A DNA stretch of 31,187 bases from Candidatus Pacearchaeota archaeon. GTDB taxonomy: Archaea > Nanoarchaeota > Nanoarchaeia > Pacearchaeales > GW2011-AR1. This document shows, piece after piece, positions 6,858 to 13,476 of this stretch. The notes beneath the pieces were generated by a model, which was not told the origin of the DNA, did no database searches, and was given only the letters and a program-made list of their open reading frames with translations. Location: assembly GCA_023228245.1 (NCBI GenBank), contig JALOBN010000034.1, forward strand, positions 1-31,187. The letters are read 5' to 3'. Both the position numbers and the translations under genes were made by a program. How positions within the stretch are numbered: position 1 is the stretch's first letter; each line of letters starts with the position of its first letter.

Positions 6858-7129
6858 TTTTTCCCCAGTGGCGTTGTTGTTACATTAATTTTACATTCTG
6901 GTGGGGCCCAATTTGGTACCGTATCTCGGCATCCAAAACCGTCACAGGAAAATGCTTGTTCGTTTTCATCATTGTTGCAGCATGCTTCATAACTGCATGG
7001 ATCGGGCAATGGTGCCAATTTTAAGCCATCTCTAAAAATAGTGAGATGTGAAAAACCAACAATCACAATCGCAATAACAATAAAACAAACAATAGCGACC
7101 GTTGCTATAATGATAACTTCAGACTTCAT
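6854..7129 (-). CDS. Single-TM anchored Cys-rich ectodomain, 91 aa
   Basis: Residues 5-28 are a hydrophobic signal-anchor. The remaining ~60 residues are outside and contain seven Cys (PCSYEACC; FSCDGFGCRD; PPEC) and one sequon (NVT). This looks like a small disulfide-knit surface protein. ATG overlaps the upstream stop. Without a recognised family, possible roles are a receptor-binding, exclusion or toxin-like surface protein. Confidence 0.72.
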   Translation of the reverse strand: MKSEVIIIATVAIVCFIVIAIVIVGFSHLTIFRDGLKLAPLPDPCSYEACCNNDENEQAFSCDGFGCRDTVPNWAPPECKINVTTTPLGKK

Positions 7130-7284
7130 TTTCTCTCCTGGTAGTCTTTTTCATGGACGCACCGGTCCTCGCAAAGGGAACGGTCCGGGCAGTTCGACCG
7201 GAAGTTAAAACAGACCGGGCGCTCTTCTTTGTACCGCAGGGCCGCATAGCTGAACGATCCTTTCGGACGAATACCGGAGCCCAT
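7126..7284 (-). CDS. 52-aa Cys-rich protein
   Basis: ATG 7284 overlaps the ASCH gene stop and its TGA overlaps the next ATG, so it fits the operon exactly. After a basic N-terminus it carries C-x6-C-x5-C-x3-C (VCFNFRSNCPDRSLCEDRC), a possible metal-binding or redox knuckle. No signal peptide, so probably cytoplasmic and zinc-bound. Confidence 0.65.
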   Translation of the reverse strand: MGSGIRPKGSFSYAALRYKEERPVCFNFRSNCPDRSLCEDRCVHEKDYQERK

Positions 7285-7748
7285 CAGGACCGCCTCTCCA
7301 TCGCCTGATATGGGTATTCCAGCCGGCCCTTCAACGGGATCACGAAGGTTGGCCCGGAAATGAGTATCCCTCCATTATCCCATTTCATGAGAACGATCCG
7401 GCAGCCGGTCCAGCGGAACCAGATCCGGTTATTGTCATCCCCGCGTCTCGGATAGGCATTGCATACCTCGATCGCGTCGAAGGGTTTACCCTGGAGACGC
7501 TGCCGCCAGTAATGGGTTGCTTCCCGGTACTCCTCGGTTTTTGTTCCGCTGGCGATCAGTCGGAAATATTCTTCCTTCAGGTGCAGGGTGAGGATCCGTG
7601 GCCGGCTCTCATAAGCTGTCTGGCAAGCCACGAGATGATTACAGAGGATACAATCATCATCGCTCCTCTCATCGATTCGACCACGTGCCGATCGCTCCGG
7701 AAGGCTGAAGCAGTACGGCCTTTTCGGAATAGAGGCATTCTGCACCAT
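7284..7748 (-). CDS. ASCH-domain protein, 154 aa
   Basis: Start at 7748, which overlaps the upstream stop as TAATG; the longer frame to 7913 is rejected. An N-terminal Cys pair (CILCNHLVAC) precedes an ASCH fold: ILTLHLKEEYFRLIASGTK, then EEYRE and a FDAIEVCNAY strand, ending in a basic-aromatic strand (IWFRWTG). ASCH proteins bind RNA or act on modified nucleosides, and small ones are frequent in phages. Here the GTKTEEYRE helix-turn, typical of the substrate pocket, is intact. The exact substrate is unknown. Confidence 0.8.
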   Translation of the reverse strand: MVQNASIPKRPYCFSLPERSARGRIDERSDDDCILCNHLVACQTAYESRPRILTLHLKEEYFRLIASGTKTEEYREATHYWRQRLQGKPFDAIEVCNAYPRRGDDNNRIWFRWTGCRIVLMKWDNGGILISGPTFVIPLKGRLEYPYQAMERRS

Positions 7749-7933
7749 TATGATCGCCTCTCTTCTTCCGTCATCTCCTCTATCCTCACTTGGACGCATC
7801 GGTAGCCCTCCTTCCCGTTGAGTGCTTTTGCCTGACAATGCAGTTCTGCACGCCCTTTTGACCATGTGCTGTTGTAAATAGTCAAATGACCATCCGGTGC
7901 CTTGATCGCCCATGCGGTATGAATTGTGGGCAT
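7748..7933 (-). CDS. 61-aa hypothetical protein
   Basis: ATG 7933 overlaps the upstream TAA (TAATG). Starts MPTIHTAWAIKAPDGHL with three short strands, then helix and acidic tail. Could be a small OB- or SH3-like barrel (inference only). Coupled on both sides. Confidence 0.65.
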   Translation of the reverse strand: MPTIHTAWAIKAPDGHLTIYNSTWSKGRAELHCQAKALNGKEGYRCVQVRIEEMTEEERRS

Positions 7934-8076
7934 TATCCTCTCCCCCTTTCTTCTACCATCACAACCTCGCTCCTCAGCACCTCTTTCCCCAGCGCCTTGT
8001 AGAGCGCCAGATCCCGCAGGTTGGGGTTGGCGAAGAGGCGGGCTTCTGTGGAGAGATATTCTGACATAGCAGTCAT
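7933..8076 (-). CDS. 47-aa hypothetical protein
   Basis: ATG 8076 begins one base after the stop of the 135-aa membrane gene, and TAATG couples it to the next. The product is helical and charged (SEYLSTEARLFANP; LGKEVLRSEVV). It exactly fills the gap, which is the main evidence. Function unknown. Confidence 0.6.
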   Translation of the reverse strand: MTAMSEYLSTEARLFANPNLRDLALYKALGKEVLRSEVVMVEERGRG

Positions 8077-8077
8077 T

Positions 8078-8485
8078 TCAGATCACCGGGTGCGCCAGTA
8101 TCCATTCTGCAAAACTGCCAACGATACCAGGAAGCGTGTTCCATTCGAGAGCCAGGGATTCGGGGATGGTGTAGCGGGAGTGGGTGTATGTGGTAGTAAA
8201 CCACGGGCATTCGTCCATATAAGATTCATATTTAAAGCAGGAATCATTGTTATTCCATTGGCACGGTTCCGTTCCATTAGTTTTGTACCGTTCTTCTGGG
8301 TGGCAAACGGGAGTAACCTTGTCTCCGAACAACCAGATATACCCAGTAACCGCCACGAACACGCAGAGAACGGCGCAGATACTACCGATTACGTTATCTT
8401 CGTTCTGTCTCCACCACGCCTTCACTGCCTCTTTTATTCTCCGTAATGGGCACTTCTTGAATCGGCCCTTGCTGTCGCGGGTCAT
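8078..8485 (-). CDS. Membrane-anchored protein with Cys-rich external domain, 135 aa
   Basis: The N-terminal 30 residues are basic (KGRFKKCPLRR). TM at about 32-53 is followed by a ~65-residue external part with four Cys (VCHPEERYK; EPCQWNNND; SCFKYES; DECPW) and a sequon (NGT), and a weak hydrophobic C-terminus. The arrangement matches the 91-aa and 126-aa Cys-rich proteins downstream. TAATG-coupled to the gene before. Unknown family. Confidence 0.72.
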   Translation of the reverse strand: MTRDSKGRFKKCPLRRIKEAVKAWWRQNEDNVIGSICAVLCVFVAVTGYIWLFGDKVTPVCHPEERYKTNGTEPCQWNNNDSCFKYESYMDECPWFTTTYTHSRYTIPESLALEWNTLPGIVGSFAEWILAHPVI

Positions 8486-8757
8486 TATGGCACCTCGCTC
8501 TTATCAACTTTCGGGGGATAATGCCCCTCTCTCGCAAGAAAGTTCATCATCACTTCATTCACGACCGCCGTCTTAGTCATCTGGACCCCGGGAATCCCGC
8601 TGATCTGGGCCGCCTTCTCATGCATATAGAATTTCAGCGAGAGTGAGACATCATCGCGCAGCCGGACCCGGTTCTCATCTTCGTTTTCTGGCATATGTTC
8701 CAGTATTGGCGCATGATCCATATAAATTTTGTGGATCGTATCAAAAAAAGAGTTCAA
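8485..8757 (-). CDS. Possible ribbon-helix-helix DNA-binding protein, 90 aa
   Basis: The C-terminal half has a strand (DVSLSLKFYMHEK) followed by two helices (KTAVVNEVMMNFLAREG), an arrangement like the CopG/Arc ribbon-helix-helix fold. If correct it may act as the operon's regulator. The start is uncertain: TTG 8757 would overlap the cytidylyltransferase stop, and in-frame ATGs follow at 8721 and 8694. The acidic N-terminal extension is unusual. Confidence 0.6.
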   Translation of the reverse strand: MNSFFDTIHKIYMDHAPILEHMPENEDENRVRLRDDVSLSLKFYMHEKAAQISGIPGVQMTKTAVVNEVMMNFLAREGHYPPKVDKSEVP

Positions 8758-9650
8758 AGTGGCTTTTTACATATAGCATCTGGGAGTTTATGACAAATCG
8801 TGCGCTCCATCTTATCCCAGTCTTCTAAAGTATCAACATCAATCCCGCGTTCTTCCGGTATCTCAACAATCTCAGATCGGTTGCTGAAGATCATTCTCTT
8901 CTCTACCCATGCCTCTGCTCGTCCGAAATAAAACATGGCCGCGTCGCGGTACACGTTTGGAAGATCCTGTGATCTCGTCGCGTAAAACTCTTCGCGCAGC
9001 ATTCGTACCGGTGGTGCTGTAAATGCCCTGGCAACTCGGTTATCTTTTTTCACTGCACTGAATACGTAGTCCAAGTTTGGATTATTGCTGATCTTCTCAA
9101 ACCCGGCTTTAAGATCGGACATCTTCATCATAGGACTGACCGGATATATGCAGCACACGATATCCGGATCGTAACCGTGCTCTGAAAGATACTCAACGGC
9201 GTGTTTCATCACATCGGCAATCGGGGTATAGTTGTCGGATAATTCTGGTGGGCGCATGAACGGGACCAACACCGATTTCCCGCATAACTTGGCAATACTG
9301 ACAATCTCTTCATCATCAGTCGATACGATGATATCTTTGAAGATCCCGGTGCAATATGCCGTAGTTATTGCATAAATGATAGCCGGGATTCCGTTGATAA
9401 GCTTGATATTCTTATGAGGAATTCGAGTACTTCCCCCGCGTGCCGGGATTACTGCGAAAACGTTCTTGATTGATTCGTTCATTTTTATTGGGTCGATAAC
9501 CGCGATGCGGGGGGGGAAATCCTCTAATTCGTCCGGTTCTATATATCCACTATTGATATGTCTACAAGCCAAACAACCTTCTGGTTCAAGAGGATATAAC
9601 CGATCTTTACAAGATTTACAGCGAGTCGTCGTGATACTCCGGCCGTACAT
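8754..9650 (-). CDS. pseF: Pseudaminic/nonulosonic acid cytidylyltransferase with N-terminal zinc knuckle
   Basis: Joins CMP to a nonulosonic acid (pseudaminic or related sialic-type sugar), producing the activated donor for surface glycans. Of 298 residues, the first ~35 hold a four-Cys zinc knuckle (CKSC ... CLAC), not usual for the family. The catalytic domain starts near residue 64 with the CTP-binding motif AVIPARGGSTRIPHKNI. It continues with IIVSTDDEEI, VPFMRPPELSDNYTP, the PseF-like VCCIYPVSPM and DAAMFYFGRAEAW, and GIDVDTLEDWD near the end. PseF is favoured over NeuA by the VCCIY and FYFGRAEAW patterns. ATG 9650 follows the recombinase stop. No other sugar-biosynthesis gene is present, so it would act on a host-made precursor. 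Confidence 0.85.
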   Translation of the reverse strand: MYGRSITTTRCKSCKDRLYPLEPEGCLACRHINSGYIEPDELEDFPPRIAVIDPIKMNESIKNVFAVIPARGGSTRIPHKNIKLINGIPAIIYAITTAYCTGIFKDIIVSTDDEEIVSIAKLCGKSVLVPFMRPPELSDNYTPIADVMKHAVEYLSEHGYDPDIVCCIYPVSPMMKMSDLKAGFEKISNNPNLDYVFSAVKKDNRVARAFTAPPVRMLREEFYATRSQDLPNVYRDAAMFYFGRAEAWVEKRMIFSNRSEIVEIPEERGIDVDTLEDWDKMERTICHKLPDAICKKPL

Positions 9651-9652
9651 CA

Positions 9653-10270
9653 CTACTCACCCCGCAGATCTGCCCGCTTCCATTGCATCCGATACCGGTA
9701 CAGCGTCGATATCTCTAATCCGAGCCTGTCGGAGATCTTGTGCCAACTCAGCCCAGTTGAGCGCATAGCCTCCACCTCAATCCGATCCGGGTTTTTCTTG
9801 GGTTTACCAATAGGTTTCCCCGACTTGCTCCCATACTTCCGGACCCGGTCCATCCCCAGCTTCGTGCGGGCCGACAACCGCTTCTGCTCCTGCTCATTCA
9901 TCCAGGATACAAGCATCAGCATTAAATTCCGCATACTAGGCTCGCTTGCATGGGTCCATTCCTCCGTCAATGACCAGATCGTATAACCCTCCTTTTCAAG
10001 GCCAATAAACGTCTCGATAGACTTCCAAAGATTCCGGCCAAGGCGGGATAGTTCGTAAATGACGATCGTCTTAGTATCGGGATGTTCCTGCAGGTACTTA
10101 ATCATCGCCCGGTACTCGGCCCGCTCCATTGGTGCTTTAGTGCCGGAGATCCCCTCATCGCAAAAAATAACGGTCACGCCATTCTTCCGCAGTTCATCAA
10201 TCTGGTTCACAGTGGTCTGATCATCAGTTGAAACTCGCGCGTAGCCCACTGTTTTTGATGGGTATTGCAT
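9653..10270 (-). CDS. Serine recombinase (resolvase/invertase family)
   Basis: Catalyses site-specific recombination through a Ser nucleophile. The 205-aa protein has the catalytic domain with GYARVSTDDQ (Ser14), DEGISGTKAPMERAEY, YELSRLGRN and the long E helix (LMLVSWMNEQEQKRLSARTK). A C-terminal Hin-like HTH follows (about 168-200; LSWHKISDRLGLEISTLYRY). The length is that of a small resolvase/invertase rather than a large serine integrase. First gene of the 10.3-to-0.14 kb operon. Likely roles are multimer resolution, inversion or integration of the element. Confidence 0.93.
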   Translation of the reverse strand: MQYPSKTVGYARVSTDDQTTVNQIDELRKNGVTVIFCDEGISGTKAPMERAEYRAMIKYLQEHPDTKTIVIYELSRLGRNLWKSIETFIGLEKEGYTIWSLTEEWTHASEPSMRNLMLMLVSWMNEQEQKRLSARTKLGMDRVRKYGSKSGKPIGKPKKNPDRIEVEAMRSTGLSWHKISDRLGLEISTLYRYRMQWKRADLRGE

Positions 10271-10299
10271 AATGGGATATATTGCTATTGAAATTGTTA

Positions 10300-10340
10300 A
10301 AGATTTCGTTTACCCATTCAGCATTATTTTTAACGGTCGG
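10300..10340 (-). promoter_or_regulatory. Possible promoter of the recombinase operon
   Basis: On the minus strand TTAAAAATAATG (10333-10322) would place the transcript start near 10300, about 30 bases before ATG 10270. This is the only A/T-rich box at suitable distance between the recombinase and the IS200-type element. Confidence 0.35.
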
Positions 10341-10397
10341 TTTTTCAATGCTTTTTGCCAATTAAAAAAGTAGTAATGTATAGAATTAGTGAATTGA

Positions 10398-10432
10398 GGG
10401 CTCCCCACCCTAAAGGATGGGGCTTCCAGTAG
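10398..10432 (-). repeat. IS200/IS605-type end hairpin (downstream end)
   Basis: CCCCACCC/ GGATGGGG arms around a CTAAA loop form a stable hairpin with the GCTTCC flank typical of right ends of this family. Confidence 0.7.
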
Positions 10433-10443
10433 GCTGTTGGCAT

Positions 10444-10692
10444 TCACTTCAACAACTCCTTTTTGGTAATTTCTTTTTGCGTTGAGTCGAATAGTTTTTT
10501 AACAAATTTTCGTAACTTCGGTTCAAGACGTTCCCAGAAGGATTCTTCCATTAGATACACATTCGTCTCCCCGTTCGATCCGGTTACAAGGATAGTGTAG
10601 AGAAGAAGATCGGCTTTTTTATCATCGTCTGAATTTGGATATAGGTACTCGCTCTTCTTGATCTCGATCTTAAGAAGGATGTTATCTCCCAT
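10444..10692 (-). CDS. 82-aa charged protein downstream of tnpA
   Basis: ATG 10692 has AGGGAGG five bases upstream; a longer frame to 10728 overlaps the previous gene and is less likely. The product alternates strands and helices with many Lys and Glu (LLKIEIKKSEYLY; LLYTILVTGSNGE; ERLEPKLRKFVKKL). Soluble and unknown. It ends just inside the downstream hairpin, so it may be an accessory gene of the IS. Confidence 0.65.
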   Translation of the reverse strand: MGDNILLKIEIKKSEYLYPNSDDDKKADLLLYTILVTGSNGETNVYLMEESFWERLEPKLRKFVKKLFDSTQKEITKKELLK

Positions 10693-10804
10693 ATCTTCCT
10701 CCCTGCGCAGGATGATTTTTACATCCAATGCACGTCTTGCAGGTCTTTTTGTAGCATTTCGGTTTTAAAAGTTTAATAGAACGCAGTGCTGCTTTCAGCG
10801 TCAT
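10682..10804 (-). CDS. 40-aa zinc-knuckle protein
   Basis: ATG 10804 overlaps the tnpA stop (ATGA). The basic product carries C-x4-C-x2-C-x2-C (PKCYKKTCKTCIGCK), a compact metal-binding cluster. It overlaps the start of the 82-aa gene by 11 bases. Tiny but perfectly coupled. Function unknown. Confidence 0.5.
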   Translation of the reverse strand: MTLKAALRSIKLLKPKCYKKTCKTCIGCKNHPAQGGRYGR

Positions 10805-11232
10805 TTCTTCACCTTCGGCTCATTTTGCGACTCCACATATTTCATCAGTACATCAAGCGAAACCTGCCCGGTCGAGGCTATGAACTTGGAATCTGACCAA
10901 AACGAGTCACCCCATAAGAGGTTCTTAATTTCTGGAAACTCCTGCCGGAGATACCGGCTCGACACTCCTTTCAGGGTATTGAATACCTTTTCAAGATCTG
11001 TGCTCGGGGTCGCCTTGACAAGCATGTGAATGTGGTCTAGCGCAGGTTCCATTCCGGTGATCTCGATCTTGAGGTCTGGTGCAAGGTTGCGGAAAATCTC
11101 TTTCAGGCGCTCGCGGATTGCATCGTTGTAGAGGGCTTTACGGCGATACTTGATTACAAAAATGATATGGTAATGGAGGGAATACACGACATGGTTTCCC
11201 CGGTCAAGATCATATTTTGTTTTGCCGGTCAT
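10801..11232 (-). CDS. tnpA: IS200/IS605 family Y1 (HUH) transposase
   Basis: Single-strand transposase. The 143-aa protein shows the family order: N-terminal strand VYSLHYHIIFVIKYRR, the HUH motif H67-I-H69 (DHIHMLVKA) and the catalytic Tyr132 in the last helix (LMKYVESQ). Length and motifs are complete, so it is probably active. Its ATG directly follows the TAA of a 77-aa Cys-containing ORF (TAAATG). Confidence 0.92.
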   Translation of the reverse strand: MTGKTKYDLDRGNHVVYSLHYHIIFVIKYRRKALYNDAIRERLKEIFRNLAPDLKIEITGMEPALDHIHMLVKATPSTDLEKVFNTLKGVSSRYLRQEFPEIKNLLWGDSFWSDSKFIASTGQVSLDVLMKYVESQNEPKVKK

Positions 11233-11567
11233 TTATGCACGCTCTGAAAAGAATGGCTGACCGGAAGACATATCCCCAAGTATGCAGGGGCCATAAGAGA
11301 ATACAGTTTCCAATTTTTGGTCAAACCGCAATGCAGAATACCCGCATGTTTCAATGTATGCACACTTGATACACGAATTTGGAGACGGATCGTTTTTTGA
11401 CAGATGCAGTGATTTGCATAGGCTCTCATACTCGTTAAATTTTTTAGGTGCTGTAATTGGTTGCATATTATCTTATACACCCCATTAGTTAATATATCTT
11501 TGCATTGGTCGCAAACAATTGTTAGCGGCTTATTATGTAACGGGCATGTAACGATCATCCTAAACAA
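11233..11567 (-). pseudogene. Cys-rich ORF before tnpA, apparently frameshifted
   Basis: Two frames cover this stretch. From ATG 11567 the first ~33 codons look like a protein with zinc-binding pairs (CPLH; CDQC). After about 11470 the better-looking sequence is in the other frame (ATG 11466 to 11233; EYESLCKSLHLSK, then CIKCAYIETC). One frameshift near 11470 would join them into a single Cys-rich protein of about 110 aa. Alternatively the 77-aa ORF is a separate gene. Unknown function; it is coupled to tnpA. Confidence 0.45.
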
Positions 11568-11651
11568 TGCTCATTTTAATGCTCAATCACGAAACGCCCA
11601 TCATTCTAATGTATTATTGATAGGAACGGTACATGACGATGAGGGAGGACT

Positions 11652-11690
11652 TCATCCCCTACCTAAAGGAAGGGGTCTTCCCGTCCCCCT
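11652..11690 (-). repeat. IS200/IS605-type end hairpin (upstream end)
   Basis: CCCCTACC / GGAAGGGG arms with a TAAA loop, in the same orientation as 10398-10432 and sharing the CCTAAAGGA.GGGG core. It could be the left end of this element or a leftover right end of another one. Confidence 0.6.
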
Positions 11691-11807
11691 CATCACTCCC
11701 GAACGGTAGATAAAATACAGAAAGGAAAAATTATTCTTTCCGCGCATATAGTAGAATATATCAGACCATTAAGATTTTATGCCATTGAGAGAAACCTAAT
11801 ATCTGCG

Positions 11808-11920
11808 GTTGTTCCCCGCTATATCGCGCGGTCCCGGTTCAACTCCGCGATCGTGCAGGAGAGAAGTTGGGTGCGAATCCCATACTCTCCTTTAACCTTG
11901 GGAGCTTCTGCGGGAACAAC
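11808..11920 (+). other. Structured RNA leader or origin-like structure before the wHTH gene
   Basis: A 9-bp stem (GTTGTTCCC 11808-11816 with GGGAACAAC 11912-11920) encloses two hairpins. One is ATCGCG/CGCGAT (11823-11828 and 11846-11851). The other is AGGAGAG/CTCTCCT (11857-11863 and 11885-11891), with an inner TGGG-TGCGAAT-CCCA that looks like a tRNA T-arm stacked on an acceptor stem. The start codon ATG 11924 lies three bases after the closing stem and has no Shine-Dalgarno. It could be a regulatory leader, a replication structure, or a relic of a tRNA 3' end used as attachment site. Confidence 0.5.
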
Positions 11921-11923
11921 GCG

Positions 11924-13009
11924 ATGGTTTCACGTCAGCTTTTTTTCACTCCAGAAGGCGAATACCGGCCCTCCCTGAAACCATTATCGCGCCGGCAACG
12001 ATCGGTCTTGTCTCTGTTGAATTGTGGGTTGCTGCAGGCTGGTGTGGCTGAGCGCCTTCACGTATCACGGGCCTACGTGAACCAGATTGTCCGATACCTG
12101 GAATCCCTGGGACTGGTAATGCGCCGGAAACCCTCGTTTTTCTACGATCTTTCTCCGGAAGCAAAATCTCTTTTGGCCGGGTCTTCTTCCCTGGATGAAT
12201 ATACCCCGGCCCGTATGCACAATTTTAAGAAAAAGTTCCGGATACTGTCTGTTGTTCAGGAACCGTCACTTGATGCCCGGGCACAATACCTGAAGAGCTG
12301 GAAGATGCGGGGCAGTCCACGACATAAGTTCTGGTACTCCGGCTCCGGCATCCCCGCGGTAACCGTGGATTATCATATCCGGACCTTGGTGATCTATATC
12401 GACCGTGGCCAGGATATCCTTGCCCGGACAGTTGAGGAGGCTGAGGCGCTGGGGTGGTTGGCAGTGCAGAAGTCTCGAGATCGTTGGGTCCAGGACCAGA
12501 AGGCTTTCGGTCTCGAGTACGTTGTCGAAGAGATCGGTACGGTTATCGGGAAGCCCCATGCCGGGTTCCTGATGAAGGATTCCGATCCGGTGATCCGGCA
12601 GGTGCTGGAAGAGCGGGACGGTGCGGTCGGGTATGCTGATTATTGGGTCGATAAGTCGCCCGAGAAGGAGATGGGGGCCGGGTTCTGCGAGGCGGAGACC
12701 GCGGAACCGGACAACATGACCCGGTTGGGTCTCGGGATCCAGTTCATTGAGCACATCGATGAGAATGTTTCTGCCGCCGTCGATAAGGTGATTACGCCCG
12801 CGATCCCTGCTGCCCTGGAAGAGATGAACGGGAAGCTCGGCGGCCTTGGCGAGGGGCTGGTGCAGGTCCAGGCCATGCTGCAGGGCTCCATTACAACCGC
12901 ACAGCAGAATGACAATATCCTGAAATTCCTTTCTAAGATTATGGATGAGATGCAGCAGATCCGGCTGGAGAATGCGGACCTGAAGCGGCGCATGGCCGGG
13001 CAAAGTTAA
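11924..13009 (+). CDS. Winged-HTH protein with C-terminal coiled coil, 361 aa
   Basis: ATG 11924 chosen; TTG 11867 would place the coding start inside the structured leader. Residues about 20-85 form a winged HTH (SRRQRSVLSLLNCG; ERLHVSRAYVNQIVRYLE; then a wing). Residues 110-250 form an alpha/beta domain with no motif known to me. The last ~95 residues are helical with coiled-coil character (ENVSAAVDKVI; IMDEMQQIRLENADLKRR). It stands alone on the plus strand next to a GTTAAC-rich region. Likely the element's DNA-binding regulator or replication initiator; no nuclease or polymerase motif is visible. Confidence 0.82.
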   Translation: MVSRQLFFTPEGEYRPSLKPLSRRQRSVLSLLNCGLLQAGVAERLHVSRAYVNQIVRYLESLGLVMRRKPSFFYDLSPEAKSLLAGSSSLDEYTPARMHNFKKKFRILSVVQEPSLDARAQYLKSWKMRGSPRHKFWYSGSGIPAVTVDYHIRTLVIYIDRGQDILARTVEEAEALGWLAVQKSRDRWVQDQKAFGLEYVVEEIGTVIGKPHAGFLMKDSDPVIRQVLEERDGAVGYADYWVDKSPEKEMGAGFCEAETAEPDNMTRLGLGIQFIEHIDENVSAAVDKVITPAIPAALEEMNGKLGGLGEGLVQVQAMLQGSITTAQQNDNILKFLSKIMDEMQQIRLENADLKRRMAGQS

Positions 13010-13326
13010 GTAACTCTTTTTCCTTGTTAACATCTTAACAATTTTTAATACCTTTAAATTGTGCTTTGATTGGTAAATGCTGCGTAATAACCCTAATGTT
13101 AAGTAACCAACACACCCTGTGTTAACATGTTAACATCATAGTGTAACATCGAATACTAATCAATGTCAATATCTACTAAGTTAGTAGTTCATTCGACGGA
13201 GGCTTTGTGATTTTAATGGTTTTGAGATAGGGGCTGATCCTGCTGGTTTCTCCGGACAATCCCGGTGTTGTTAAGTCGCTGTAACAGTGGTCAAAAAAGT
13301 GTTAACTTTATCTCTGATAGATTTAA
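13010..13326. promoter_or_regulatory. Gene-free region with GTTAAC palindromes
   Basis: No gene. It holds TTGTTAA-CATC-TTAACAA (13024-13041), followed by a T-run that may end the wHTH transcript, and a perfect 16-bp palindrome TGTTAACATGTTAACA (13120-13135). Further half-sites TGTTAAG, GTGTAACA, TTGTTAAG, TGTAACA and TGTTAAC occur up to about 13310. Repeated palindromes beside a wHTH gene are expected for operators or an origin. Confidence 0.6.
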
Positions 13327-13476
13327 TTAATTCTTTATAGGCCCAATGTTTTTCCGATTTGACCTCCGTTCTTTATCCCAATAGGGACTTCGACATTTTG
13401 GACAGGTTAATGGTTCATTTTCTGTTCTTAAAGCCCATTCATGAAGGCACCGTTTACATTTTCTAATTTTGACCAT
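13327..13476 (-). CDS. Zinc-ribbon protein, 49 aa
   Basis: ATG 13476 with GGAGAGAGA upstream. The product has two Cys pairs, KCKRCLHEWALRT and LTCPKCRSPYWDKERR, a rubredoxin-like zinc ribbon very common as a small stand-alone DNA- or protein-binding module in Archaea. Its first 49 bases overlap the 3' end of the HNH gene in another frame, suggesting that the HNH gene was inserted just upstream. Confidence 0.8.
   Translation of the reverse strand: MVKIRKCKRCLHEWALRTENEPLTCPKCRSPYWDKERRSNRKNIGPIKN

Larger units (their letters stand above)
10396..11700 (-). mobile_element. IS200/IS605-type element with extra small genes
   Basis: A Y1 transposase (10801-11232) lies between two similar hairpins, at about 10398-10432 and 11652-11690. 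On the minus strand both read GAAG-(A)CCCC...TCCTTTAGG...GGGGA, the pattern of IS200/IS605 subterminal palindromes. The interval also contains a Cys-rich ORF before tnpA and two small genes after it, all coupled, instead of a tnpB. Exact cleavage sites cannot be set from one copy. Confidence 0.65.

Noticed and set aside
9653..10270. Large serine integrase
   Set aside because: At 205 aa it has only the catalytic domain and a small HTH, without the zinc-ribbon and coiled-coil domains of large serine integrases.
11851..11895. tRNA gene
   Set aside because: Only acceptor- and T-arm-like stems are present; the T loop lacks the TTC, and there is no anticodon or D arm in a correct place.
12266..13033. 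255-aa minus-strand ORF
   Set aside because: Antisense of the wHTH gene, His/Leu/Pro-rich, without an RBS or neighbour.
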